A stretch of DNA of 64,000 nucleotides from a bacterium (GTDB lineage Bacteria > Cyanobacteriota > Vampirovibrionia > Gastranaerophilales > Gastranaerophilaceae): contig JAGAVG010000043.1 of NCBI GenBank assembly GCA_017942035.1, positions 1-64,000 on the forward strand, given 5' to 3'. Under the pieces are notes generated by a model. The model saw nothing but the letters and a program-made list of their open reading frames with translations. It was not told where the DNA came from and did no database searches. How positions within the stretch are numbered: the first letter of the stretch is position 1; the number at the start of each line of letters is the position of its first letter. The translations under genes and the position numbers were made by a program. Positions 1-7,723 of this stretch are shown piece by piece.

Positions 1-346
1 GAAACGTCTTGATAGACTTGTTGATGTTTACCTTGACAACTCCATTGACAAGGAAACATACGACCGTAAGAAAGCAGAATTAACCAGAGAAGTTAGCCTG
101 CTGGAAAATCAGATTGCTAATTTTAATAACAATTCCGAACAGGTCAATATTAGCATGAAACACTTGCTAGAAGTGGTTTCTAGGATTTATGAATTGTATG
201 CGAGTTCGGAAATTGACAGAAAACGCAAGATTTTAAAACTCGTGTTTCCGAACTTTTGGCTGGACGGTCGAAAGCTAAGCTATGACATAAAAAAGCCCTT
301 TGATGAGTTCATCAAAGGTGCTAATTATCTCTTAAAATGGGCATGA
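1..346 (+). CDS. Large serine recombinase, C-terminal part (5' end outside window)
   Basis: The reading frame is open from the first bases of the window (frame 2) and ends at TGA 344-346, so about 114 C-terminal residues are visible. They match the end of large serine recombinases: a coiled-coil stretch (KAELTREVSLLENQI), then a segment ending ELYASSEIDRKRKILKLVF and LSYDIKKPFDEF. The resolvase catalytic domain must lie to the left. Such enzymes integrate or excise prophages and conjugative elements. The stop codon lies within the 3' end of the converging tRNA-Leu gene, so this is probably the edge of an integrated element. Family call is secure; the element's identity is unknown. Confidence 0.8.
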   Translation, partial: KRLDRLVDVYLDNSIDKETYDRKKAELTREVSLLENQIANFNNNSEQVNISMKHLLEVVSRIYELYASSEIDRKRKILKLVFPNFWLDGRKLSYDIKKPFDEFIKGANYLLKWA

Positions 347-416
347 AGAGATTCGAACTCCCACGCGTTAGCACTAGTTCCTAAGACTAGCGTGTCTACC
401 ATTCCACCACATGCCC
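338..416 (-). tRNA. tRNA-Leu (anticodon UAG)
   Basis: Read on the minus strand, a 7-bp acceptor stem GGGCATG/CATGCCC closes the gene, with A as discriminator. The anticodon stem CTAGT/ACTAG encloses loop CTTAGGA, giving anticodon UAG (Leu, CUA codons). The T arm is GGGAG-TTCGAAT-CTCTT and the variable arm is extended. The CCA end is not encoded. The last 9 bases overlap the recombinase stop region coming from the other strand. Confidence 0.93.
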
Positions 417-508
417 GTGTATTTAATTGTCGCTGATTATTTTACAGAACTGATGCAAGTATTGCAATCAGCTATCATAATTTAGCGCAAACAATCATGA
501 TTGTCAAG

Positions 509-943
509 TTATATATGTTTGTCAAAATTTGGAGCTTTTTTGGCTGTTTCTATCATTAAATCAATTGTTATTTTCAGATTTTCAGCAATATGAACGGCAC
601 CGCAATTTTTGGCAATTTCCACATAATGAGCGCCTAATTTTTCAAACGCTTTTAACTCTTCCGAGTTTTTGGGCTGAATGGCAAGTTTTAAATATTGCGA
701 TAAAAAGTTCGGATCTTTGGATAGTTCCTTATTGAACATTCTAGCTTCGTTATCTAAAATCTCTTGAGCAAATTCAAGCGTTTCTGTTTTTTCTAAAAAT
801 TTATCAAAAGTATCATCAAGACCTTTTGAAAGTGATGGGATAAAGGGATTTCCTTTCATTTCTTCATTAAGTATGCGGTTTTGCCTTGCTTCCAATTTTT
901 CGAATATTTTTTGAGTTGCCGGATGTATAATAATTTTGGCCAT
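509..943 (-). CDS. Hypothetical protein, 144 aa
   Basis: No family is recognised. The protein is soluble, mostly helical and charged, with no signal peptide or membrane segment. It starts MAKIIIHPATQKIFEKLEARQ. A clear ribosome binding site (GAAAGGAAAA) precedes the ATG at 943. A 52-codon ORF lies 46 bp upstream on the same strand and may be co-transcribed. It sits next to the tRNA-Leu/recombinase boundary, so it could be accessory, but base composition is similar to neighbouring genes. Confidence 0.7.
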   Translation of the reverse strand: MAKIIIHPATQKIFEKLEARQNRILNEEMKGNPFIPSLSKGLDDTFDKFLEKTETLEFAQEILDNEARMFNKELSKDPNFLSQYLKLAIQPKNSEELKAFEKLGAHYVEIAKNCGAVHIAENLKITIDLMIETAKKAPNFDKHI

Positions 944-989
944 AATATTTTCCTTTCAATTTCTTTAAAACTCCTAAAAAAAATTCTTG

Positions 990-1148
990 CTAATTTATTT
1001 TTTCAGGATGTGCAGAATTTGAAAGTATTATCTCGTAATACTCGTTTTTATCAATATTTACGCCCATGTTTTTTGCGTCGCAGAGCGGTTTTTTCTTTGT
1101 TTTAGCCTTTTTCTTTATGTCTTTTATAAAATCAAATCCCATACCCAT
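990..1148 (-). CDS. Possible small protein, 52 aa
   Basis: This short ORF starts MGMGFDFIKDIKKKAKTKKK and is very basic in its first half; an alternative ATG lies at 1142. It runs in the same direction as the 144-aa gene 46 bp downstream. No strong Shine-Dalgarno precedes it. The lysine-rich start and the spacing suggest a real small gene, but codon evidence is thin. No function can be assigned. Confidence 0.4.
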   Translation of the reverse strand: MGMGFDFIKDIKKKAKTKKKPLCDAKNMGVNIDKNEYYEIILSNSAHPEKIN

Positions 1149-1371
1149 AATTTAGCACAAAAACGTAAGAATATTACATTTTTTTAACACTGCTTGATAT
1201 TTTAAATTATTTGTTATACCATTATCTCTGTAAGCGTGCGCCGGTATACTTGTTGTGGAAAAGTTAGTAAAGCCGGTTAAGGAATTAATAAATTTCTATT
1301 CTGAAGCTATGCTTGAAACGATTTCAGAATATTTTTGAAAGTTAGTATTAATAATATAAAGGAAATTAGAA

Positions 1372-1725
1372 ATGAACCCTACAATTAGTGAATTAGAAAA
1401 ATCATTCTTAAAATCTGATATTCCGGCTGTAAATACCGGTGACACCGTAAAGGTTTTTGTTAGAATTGTTGAAGGTAACAAAGAAAGAATTCAGGCTTTC
1501 GAAGGTACTGTTATTAAAAAACACGGCGAAGGCTTGAACAAAACTATTACTGTAAGAAAAGTATTCCAGGGTGTTGGAGTTGAACGTGTGTTCATGATTC
1601 ACTCTCCTAGAATTGACAAAATTACAGTTCTTAGACATGGTGATGTAAAACGTTCTAAATTGTACTATTTGAGAGAACGTTCAGGTAAGGCAACTCGTAT
1701 TAAGGAAAAAATTGAAAAAAGATAA
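1372..1725 (+). CDS. rplS: 50S ribosomal protein L19
   Basis: Component of the large ribosomal subunit at the 30S-50S interface. Its 117 aa match the usual L19 length, with the diagnostic GDTVKVFVRIVEGNKERIQ, FEGTVIKKHGEG and GVGVERVF blocks and the basic end KLYYLRERSGKATRIKEK. The ATG is preceded by AAAGGAAATT. The 3' end overlaps the start of rbgA by 14 nt, so a ribosomal protein and a 50S assembly GTPase are translationally coupled. The roughly 220 bp upstream holds no gene and probably carries the promoter. Confidence 0.97.
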   Translation: MNPTISELEKSFLKSDIPAVNTGDTVKVFVRIVEGNKERIQAFEGTVIKKHGEGLNKTITVRKVFQGVGVERVFMIHSPRIDKITVLRHGDVKRSKLYYLRERSGKATRIKEKIEKR

Positions 1726-2557
1726 GCTTCATATTCACTGGTATCCGGGACATATCGCGAAAGCTGAAAGAAAGCTGAAAGAGCAGCTTACTCTCGTGGA
1801 TGCCGTAATTGAAGTTTTAGATGCAAGATTGCCATTATCGAGCAGTTATGATAATATTACGGGGCTTTTAGGTGAAAAGCCTCGTTTATTATTGCTTAAT
1901 AAAGCCGATTTGACCGATAAAAACGAGTTAAAAAAATGGATTTCTATTCTTGAAGAAAAACATGGCGTTCCGGTTTTGACAACAGATGCAAAAAATTCAA
2001 AGGACTTGAATTTCATAGTTAAAAAAGCTGTTGAAATATCAGAACCGCGAATTCAGGCATTGATGAAAAAAGGGCTTTTGAGACGCCCTGCAAGGGTTAT
2101 GGTTGTCGGAATGCCGAATGTCGGAAAATCAAGTATAATTAATAAGCTTACAAAATCTTCAAAAACAAAAATCGGGGCAAAAGCAGGGGTTACAAGACAA
2201 CAGCAGTGGGTGAGAATTAATCCGCAATTAGAACTTCTTGACACACCGGGAATTATTCCGATGAAGCAGGATGATCAGGAAAGAGCGAGAAAGCTCGCGT
2301 TTGTGAATTCCGTTTCTGAAAATGCTTATTCAAACGAGATTGTAGCAAACGAACTTCTTTCAATCTTGACACCTAACCAGATTGAAAAGTTCAAAGAATA
2401 TTATAAATTGGATGAAACTACCGATTTGACGCTGGAAAATATTGCACAAGCACGCAATTGGATTGTTGCCGGCGGCAAACTCGATATTGAAAGGACATCA
2501 GTTTATTTGTTGAGAGATTTTAGAGAGGGAAAAATCGGGAAATTTATTCTTGATTAG
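1712..2557 (+). CDS. rbgA: Ribosome biogenesis GTPase RbgA (YlqF)
   Basis: Circularly permuted GTPase that assists a late step of 50S subunit maturation. It begins with the family's HWYPGHIAKAERK block. The permuted G motifs appear in order: G4 NKADL, then G1 GMPNVGKSS at about residue 135, then G3 DTPGI. Length (281 aa) is typical. Translation starts at TTG 1712 with AAGGAAAAAA just upstream, inside the rplS coding end; no ATG further in would keep the HWYPGH block. rnhB follows 11 bp later, giving the order rplS-rbgA-rnhB. Confidence 0.95.
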   Translation: MKKDKLHIHWYPGHIAKAERKLKEQLTLVDAVIEVLDARLPLSSSYDNITGLLGEKPRLLLLNKADLTDKNELKKWISILEEKHGVPVLTTDAKNSKDLNFIVKKAVEISEPRIQALMKKGLLRRPARVMVVGMPNVGKSSIINKLTKSSKTKIGAKAGVTRQQQWVRINPQLELLDTPGIIPMKQDDQERARKLAFVNSVSENAYSNEIVANELLSILTPNQIEKFKEYYKLDETTDLTLENIAQARNWIVAGGKLDIERTSVYLLRDFREGKIGKFILD

Positions 2558-2568
2558 CTGGAAATTTT

Positions 2569-3225
2569 ATGTCAAAAGAGTTGTTTGAATTTGATGAAAA
2601 TTTTAATAATTTTATTATTGGGACTGATGAGGCGGGAAGAGGACCAGGAGCAGGCGGAGTTTTTGCCTCGGCGGTTTACTTTCCTGAAAAATCTGAAAAA
2701 TTGATTTCAGAGCTGGAAATTTTAAATGATAGTAAAAAACTTACCTCAAAAAAGAGAGAGTCTATTTATGATGTGATTTTAAATAATACGATTAATTCGA
2801 TTGTGTGCGTTGAAGTTGAGGAAATTGAACGCATAAACATTCTAAATGCATCTTTGAAAGCTATGAAACTGGCTTGCGAAGAGGTTGCGTCAAAAATTAA
2901 CGCAGAGAATAAAAATATTCTCGTGCTAGTTGATGGCAACAAATTGATTAAGGATTTTAAAATTCCTCAAAAATACATTATAAAAGGGGATTCGAAATCC
3001 GCATCTATTGCAGCTGCAAGCATATTGGCCAAAGTTACACGTGATAGATACATGAATGAATTAAGCCTGAAATATCCGCAATACGGCTGGGATAAAAACG
3101 CCGGATATCTTACTAAATCACATCTTGAAGCTATTGATAAATATGGAGTTACTCCATATCACAGACTTTCTTTTTTGAAAAAACATTTTGCAAAAAATGA
3201 ACAGTTAAAATTGTTTATTAAATAG
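2569..3225 (+). CDS. rnhB: Ribonuclease HII
   Basis: Removes ribonucleotides and RNA from RNA-DNA hybrids. The 218-aa protein carries the type 2 RNase H signature GTDEAGRGPGAG near residue 18 (catalytic Asp-Glu), LNDSKKLT, and LVDGNKL with the third acidic residue, then SASIAAASILAKVTRDRYM and the C-terminal YGWDKNAGY. In most RNase HII proteins the first block reads GRGPLAG; here Leu is replaced by Gly. Last gene of the rplS-rbgA-rnhB run. A prepilin cassette element begins about 30 bp after the stop. Confidence 0.96.
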   Translation: MSKELFEFDENFNNFIIGTDEAGRGPGAGGVFASAVYFPEKSEKLISELEILNDSKKLTSKKRESIYDVILNNTINSIVCVEVEEIERINILNASLKAMKLACEEVASKINAENKNILVLVDGNKLIKDFKIPQKYIIKGDSKSASIAAASILAKVTRDRYMNELSLKYPQYGWDKNAGYLTKSHLEAIDKYGVTPYHRLSFLKKHFAKNEQLKLFIK

Positions 3226-3248
3226 TCATATTTTGATTCGTTTTGCGC

Positions 3249-3291
3249 AAAAAAATACACCAAATTTTATATTTTGGTGCGAGTTTTTTAT
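3249..3291 (-). ncRNA. Predicted ~42-nt divergent RNA of cassette A
   Basis: On the minus strand TTGAAA (3321-3326) and TATAAT (3298-3303) are exactly 17 bp apart. Transcription from about 3291 would run immediately into the GCACC/GGTG hairpin and its T tract. No ORF fits in it. The promoter match is seen; the RNA itself is inferred. Confidence 0.35.
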
Positions 3292-3423
3292 AGCCTTATT
3301 ATACAATATTTTCAGACACTTTTCAAGTGGGCTTTTGTCGTTTTTTGATGATTTTTTGAATTTTGAGAAGGTATGTTTTAGTGAGTTTTAGGCCGACTCG
3401 CATCAAAATATAAATTATGGTGC
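3257..3423 (+). repeat. Prepilin cassette element, copy A (167 bp)
   Basis: One of five near-identical elements in this window. Its ends are inverted copies of a palindrome (GCACCA...TGGTGC): distal 3257-3280 and proximal 3400-3423. The core contains TTTTTTGATGATTTTTTG and an outward promoter on the opposite strand. Similarity continues past the element through the GGAGG site and the first ~25 codons of the prepilin at 3468. Other copies: 8832-8998, 24439-24605, 36516-36682, 52515-52681. No transposase is associated. Confidence 0.85.
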
Positions 3424-3467
3424 ATGAATTTAAAGAGTAGTTTAAGCCTGAAACGGAGGATAAAAGT

Positions 3468-4190
3468 ATGAATATAGAGGACAAGAAGGTTGCATTTACT
3501 TTGGCCGAGGTTTTAATCACTCTAGGCATAATCGGTGTTGTTGCAGCTCTTACGTTGCCGACACTGATTAATAAGTATAAAGAAAGAGTTCTTGTAGAAA
3601 GGCTTAAACAAACTTATTCAATATTTTCACAGGCATATTTAAGAGCTGTTGTAGACAATGGTATGCCGGACAATTGGGATATTGGTGAACGAAACTCAAT
3701 GGAGGGTGCTGAAAAATTATACGATATACTTACCGCTTATATGAAGTTAGGTAAGTCTTGCAAGAGTGAATATGGTTGTTTCGCGCAGGAATATAAAACC
3801 TTAGATGGTAATACTTATGGCTATGCACCGGCAAATCATCCAATGTATGTAAGGGGAATTTTAGCTAACGGCGTAGCTTTTGCGATGCCGTCATCCGGCA
3901 GTGGGTGCGAACTTGAAAATGATGTTTATAAGAATATTTGTTCGGTATTGTATGTTGATTTAAATGGGTATAGCAGACCAAATCAAGCAGGAATTGATTA
4001 TTTCGGTTTTTATATAACAACCAAAGGAATTATACCGATGGGGCTTCAGGGCTGGAATGGAGGAGCTAATGGATATACCTGCGAAAAATCCGGTACATCA
4101 CGCGGTAATGGAACAGGATGTACAGCCTGGGTTTTAAGTCATGGCAACATGGACTATTTGAGGCAAGATATTTCCACAGATGAAGAATAG
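3468..4190 (+). CDS. Prepilin-like protein A (type II secretion/type IV pilin family)
   Basis: Exported pseudopilin-type protein of 240 aa. It has a short charged leader MNIEDKKVA followed by FTLAEVLITLGIIGVVAA, the conserved methylated-Phe and Glu+5 start and hydrophobic helix of type IV pilins. Residue -1 is Ala rather than the usual Gly. The rest is a variable, Cys-containing domain (e.g. SCKSEYGC, GTGC). A GGAGG site 8 nt before ATG 3468 fixes the start. The gene lies directly downstream of cassette element A. No assembly ATPase, platform protein or prepilin peptidase is nearby, so it is an orphan subunit. Confidence 0.9.
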   Translation: MNIEDKKVAFTLAEVLITLGIIGVVAALTLPTLINKYKERVLVERLKQTYSIFSQAYLRAVVDNGMPDNWDIGERNSMEGAEKLYDILTAYMKLGKSCKSEYGCFAQEYKTLDGNTYGYAPANHPMYVRGILANGVAFAMPSSGSGCELENDVYKNICSVLYVDLNGYSRPNQAGIDYFGFYITTKGIIPMGLQGWNGGANGYTCEKSGTSRGNGTGCTAWVLSHGNMDYLRQDISTDEE

Positions 4191-4238
4191 GTTTAACTGT
4201 AAGATTATTTCCTTTATATAATATATCTTTACGTAAGG

Positions 4239-4267
4239 TTGTAAAATAAGCTTGGATATCTTATAAT
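4239..4267 (+). promoter_or_regulatory. Promoter of ribH
   Basis: TTGTAA (4239-4244) and TATAAT (4262-4267) are separated by 17 bp, 25 bp before the ribH ATG. The leader is too short for an FMN riboswitch and none is recognisable. Confidence 0.65.
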
Positions 4268-4291
4268 GTGCTTGATAACAGGAGAGAAATT

Positions 4292-4756
4292 ATGAAAACT
4301 TACGAAGGTAAACTTGTTGCAGGAAATGACAGATTTTGTATTATAATTGCAAGATTTAATGATTTTATAGGCTCAAAACTTCTGGCTGGCGCTATTGATG
4401 AATTAAAAAGACACGGCGTTGAGGCTGAAAATATAGATGTTGTAAAAGTTCCGGGGGCTTTTGAAATCCCGCTTGCAACATTAAAATGCGCGCAAACTAA
4501 AAGATACAGTGCAATAATTACTCTCGGTGCCATTATAAAAGGTGCAACTCCTCATTTTGATTATGTTTCTGCGGAACTGTCAAAGGGGATTGCTAATGTA
4601 AGCCTTCAAACCGGTATTCCTGTTATGTTCGGAGTTCTAACTACTGACAGTATAGAGCAGGCAATAGAAAGAGCCGGTACAAAATCAGGGAATAAAGGTT
4701 CTGACGCGGCTAAAGGCGCTATTGAAATGGTAAATTTACTTAAAGAATTAAATTAA
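4292..4756 (+). CDS. ribH: 6,7-dimethyl-8-ribityllumazine synthase
   Basis: Condenses 5-amino-6-ribitylamino-uracil with dihydroxybutanone phosphate to make lumazine, the penultimate step of riboflavin synthesis. The 154 aa show the family blocks: ARFND near the N-terminus, [22 protein letters not shown] with the catalytic His, and [25 protein letters not shown] 4292 follows GGAGAGAAATT; the frame could also open at GTG 4268, but that lies on the predicted transcription start. It has its own promoter. The other rib genes are not in this window. Confidence 0.97.
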   Translation: MKTYEGKLVAGNDRFCIIIARFNDFIGSKLLAGAIDELKRHGVEAENIDVVKVPGAFEIPLATLKCAQTKRYSAIITLGAIIKGATPHFDYVSAELSKGIANVSLQTGIPVMFGVLTTDSIEQAIERAGTKSGNKGSDAAKGAIEMVNLLKELN

Positions 4757-4791
4757 AATTAGTGTTTATTATTTTATAGGGGAATTTGAAA

Positions 4792-5694
4792 ATGAGTGAA
4801 GTGATTACCGAGTATAGGAACGAGAACACAAAAGATATTGACATTTTATCTACTGTCGAAATGGTCAAAAAAATGAACGAAGAAGACAAAATTGTCGCAC
4901 TTGCAATTGAAGATGAAGCGGAGCACATTGCGCTTGCGATTGACACGATTGCAAAAAGTTTTTTGAAAGGCGGAAAACTTTTCTATTTTGGAGCCGGAAC
5001 ATCAGGAAGGCTCGGTATTCTTGATGCATCAGAATGTCCGCCTACATTTAGTGTTCCAACCGATATGGTTCAAGGGATAATCGCAGGTGGTGACAGAGCA
5101 ATCAGAACTTCTGTTGAAGGTGCGGAGGATGATTATGAACAGGGTTATAAAGACGCAGAGGTTTTGACTTCAAAAGATGTATGTGTGGTAATTTCGGCAA
5201 GCGGAAATCCGAAATATTTACTGGGTGTTCTTGCAAAAGCGGATGAGGTTAATGCCGTTACAATTGCTGTGACTTGTAATTCTAAAGGTAAAATTGCCGC
5301 TGAAGCCGGTCAGGTAATTTGCGCAGAAGTCGGCCCTGAGGTTATTGCGGGTTCAAGCAGACTGAAAGCCGGTACCGCACAGAAAATGATTTTGAATATG
5401 CTGACTACAGGTTCTATGATAAAAATCGGAAAAACTTACGAAAACTTTATGATAGATTTGCAGGCTGTAAACGAAAAACTAAAAGACAGAGCTATTAGAA
5501 TTGTGGCTCAAATAGCTCAAGTTTCGCACAGTGAAGCACTTGCAGCATTACTAAAATCAGATTGGGAAATTAAAACCGCAATAGTTGCGATAAAAACCGG
5601 TGATGATGTCGAAACTTCACGTTTAAAACTGAGAAAACACGCCGGAGTTTTAAGAAAACTTTTGAGCGAACTTGATTTTGTAGCCGGTATATAG
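4792..5694 (+). CDS. murQ: N-acetylmuramic acid 6-phosphate etherase
   Basis: Cleaves the lactyl ether of MurNAc-6-phosphate during cell-wall sugar recycling, giving GlcNAc-6-phosphate and D-lactate. SIS-domain protein of 300 aa with the MurQ signature FYFGAGTSGRLGILDASECPPTFS near residue 70 (in two adjoining motifs), a catalytic Glu in the EGAEDDY region, and ISASGNPKYLLG. ATG 4792 is chosen because AGGGGAATTT lies ahead of it; TTG 4786 is the only alternative. It sits 35 bp after ribH and 20 bp before gpsA, probably in one operon. Confidence 0.95.
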   Translation: MSEVITEYRNENTKDIDILSTVEMVKKMNEEDKIVALAIEDEAEHIALAIDTIAKSFLKGGKLFYFGAGTSGRLGILDASECPPTFSVPTDMVQGIIAGGDRAIRTSVEGAEDDYEQGYKDAEVLTSKDVCVVISASGNPKYLLGVLAKADEVNAVTIAVTCNSKGKIAAEAGQVICAEVGPEVIAGSSRLKAGTAQKMILNMLTTGSMIKIGKTYENFMIDLQAVNEKLKDRAIRIVAQIAQVSHSEALAALLKSDWEIKTAIVAIKTGDDVETSRLKLRKHAGVLRKLLSELDFVAGI

Positions 5695-5714
5695 ATTTGA
5701 AGAGGAGAGGATAG

Positions 5715-6716
5715 ATGAAGTTAACAGTATTAGGTGCAGGATGTTGGGGGCTTACTCTTGCCTGGCTTTTGACAGATAATTTTGAAGAAGTTACTGTTTG
5801 GGGGCGAGAATGTGATTTGTCAGAAGATTTAATCAAAAACAAACATTGTTCTAAACCGCTTGAAGTTCAATTGAAAGACAAAGTTCAAATAACTTCCGAT
5901 ATGGCTTGTGCAATAAAAGATGCTGATATAATTCTTTCTGTTGTTGCGACCTCCGGAACTCGTGATGTTTGCGAGCATTTGAAATCTGCCGGAATTAAAC
6001 CGGAACAAATCTTAGTTAATGCGTCAAAAGGTATTGAACTACCTTCATTGATGAGAATGTCTGAGGTTATAAAATCTGTATTACCCGAACAAAAGCTCGT
6101 AATACTTTCAGGCCCGACACTTGCAAAAGAAGTTCTTGCCGGCAAACCAACTGCCGCGTCTGTTGCCTCTGATGATATTAAAGCCGCTGAATTCGTTCAA
6201 AAAGCATGCAATGTTCCGAATAAATTTAGACTTTATACAAACTCCGATGTCATTGGGGTTGAATTGGGCGGAAGTTTGAAAAACGTAATCGCGATAGCCT
6301 CAGGATTTGCTCACACAATGGGCTTAGGTGACAATTGTGCCGGAACTCTTCTTACCCGCGGAATGGCTGAAATTGTAAGAGTTAGTATAAAACTTGGTGC
6401 AAATCCGTCAACCTTATACGGGCTTTCCGGCATGGGTGATTTGATTGCCACTTGTTCAAGTCCGATGTCCAGAAATTATACAGTAGGTTCAATGCTTGCT
6501 CACGGCAAAAAAATCGACGATATTCTCTCTGAATTAGGATCGGTTGCAGAAGGGGTTAAAACTTCAAAAGCAATATGTGAACTTGCTAAAAAGCTTGATA
6601 TTGAAGTTCCGGTGTCAAACGCTATATATGAAGCTGTTTATACTGATATTACTCCGGAAGCTCTTCTGGCAAAACTTATGAACAGAAAATTAAAAGAAGA
6701 AGAAAGATATATATAA
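5715..6716 (+). CDS. gpsA: Glycerol-3-phosphate dehydrogenase [NAD(P)+]
   Basis: Makes sn-glycerol-3-phosphate from dihydroxyacetone phosphate for phospholipid synthesis, in the cytoplasm. The 333 aa start with the dinucleotide fold GAGCWGLTLAWLL (a GxGxxG variant). Further family blocks are NASKGIE, LSGPTLAKEV, the catalytic Lys region LGGSLKNVIAIASG, RGMAEI and GLSGMGDLIATC. A GAGGAGAGGA site precedes ATG 5715. ricT begins 1 bp after the stop. Confidence 0.96.
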   Translation: MKLTVLGAGCWGLTLAWLLTDNFEEVTVWGRECDLSEDLIKNKHCSKPLEVQLKDKVQITSDMACAIKDADIILSVVATSGTRDVCEHLKSAGIKPEQILVNASKGIELPSLMRMSEVIKSVLPEQKLVILSGPTLAKEVLAGKPTAASVASDDIKAAEFVQKACNVPNKFRLYTNSDVIGVELGGSLKNVIAIASGFAHTMGLGDNCAGTLLTRGMAEIVRVSIKLGANPSTLYGLSGMGDLIATCSSPMSRNYTVGSMLAHGKKIDDILSELGSVAEGVKTSKAICELAKKLDIEVPVSNAIYEAVYTDITPEALLAKLMNRKLKEEERYI

Positions 6717-6717
6717 A

Positions 6718-7644
6718 ATGAAATTTGCAGTTAGATATTTGAAAAATGCATATTATCCGATAAACGTTCCCGAAAATGTTCGTCTTGAAAACGGCCAAAT
6801 GGTGCTCGTAAGAACGGAAAAAGGCGAAGAAGCCTTGAAAGCTTATCTTATAAATGATGAGATTACAAAAATCTGGAATCATTCAAAGGTTAAACCTGAA
6901 CCGTTCCAATTTATAAGACCGCTTTCTCAGAGGGATTTGCAGACCCTTGATGATATAAAAAAGGAAGAAGTAACTTCATTTTTCAAATGTCAGGAGCTTG
7001 TAAAACAGCATAAGCTTGTAATGAATTTGGTTCAATGCCGCATAACTTTTGACAGGCGCAAAATAACTTTCTATTATACCGCACCTGAAAGAGTAGATTT
7101 TAGAGCGCTTTTGAAAGATTTGACTCAAGTTTTTACAAGAGTGAGAATTGATTTGAGGCACATCGGAGTTCGAGACGAAACTTCAATATTAGAAGGTGTA
7201 GGAATTTGCGGCAGACCTTTCTGCTGTTCATCATTTTTGAAAAAATTTGCAACAATAAACGTTAAACTGGCGAAAGATCAAGGAATGCCTATCGCTCCGG
7301 GTAAAATTTCCGGCACCTGCGGAAGACTTTTGTGTTGCTTAACTTATGAATATTCTAATTATATAGAAGCAGCAAAAGGTATGCCGCCTATCGGTTCTTC
7401 AGTTATGACACCTGACGGACTGGGAAAAGTTTGCTATATTCAATTTATGAATGGAACTGTTGCTGTCAAGATGGAAGATGGAAAGACAAAAGAATTTACT
7501 AAAGCTGATATTGAAATGGTTGATGCCGATGTAAATGTTGAAATTGATGTTCCGGTTATAAATAACGCTTACGCTGATGACGATTCGAATATCGACATCA
7601 AACAGCTTGAAGACGATAGAAACAGTTCAACCGGTAATGTGTAA
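6718..7644 (+). CDS. ricT: PSP1-domain regulatory iron-sulfur protein RicT (YaaT)
   Basis: Homologue of the RicT/YaaT subunit of the RicAFT complex, which in Bacillus promotes RNase Y-dependent mRNA maturation and development. The 308-aa protein has the PSP1 core with cysteine-rich blocks CGRPFCCSSFL and CGRLLCCLTYEY that could hold an Fe-S cluster. An acidic, low-complexity tail follows (about residues 265-308). RicA and RicF are not encoded nearby. It ends the ribH-murQ-gpsA-ricT run and is followed by a hairpin terminator. Confidence 0.88.
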   Translation: MKFAVRYLKNAYYPINVPENVRLENGQMVLVRTEKGEEALKAYLINDEITKIWNHSKVKPEPFQFIRPLSQRDLQTLDDIKKEEVTSFFKCQELVKQHKLVMNLVQCRITFDRRKITFYYTAPERVDFRALLKDLTQVFTRVRIDLRHIGVRDETSILEGVGICGRPFCCSSFLKKFATINVKLAKDQGMPIAPGKISGTCGRLLCCLTYEYSNYIEAAKGMPPIGSSVMTPDGLGKVCYIQFMNGTVAVKMEDGKTKEFTKADIEMVDADVNVEIDVPVINNAYADDDSNIDIKQLEDDRNSSTGNV

Positions 7645-7664
7645 TGTTAAGTTATAGCAAAACC

Positions 7665-7707
7665 ATACGTGGATAATTCTACTGTCAATTATCCATGTAT
7701 AGTTTTT
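7665..7707 (+). terminator. Rho-independent terminator after ricT
   Basis: Inverted repeat ATACGTGGATAATT / AATTATCCATGTAT (one G-T pair) with an 8-nt loop, followed by AGTTTTT. It separates the plus-strand operon from the converging prepilin B gene. Confidence 0.75.
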
Positions 7708-7723
7708 AGTTTAGGTAATTAAA

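Noticed and set aside
1149-1371. Structured leader of rplS
   Set aside because: I looked for an autoregulatory L19 leader; only weak inverted repeats and no clear promoter were seen, so no feature is claimed.
4200-4291. FMN riboswitch before ribH
   Set aside because: The predicted leader is about 20 nt and lacks the conserved RFN-element sequences.
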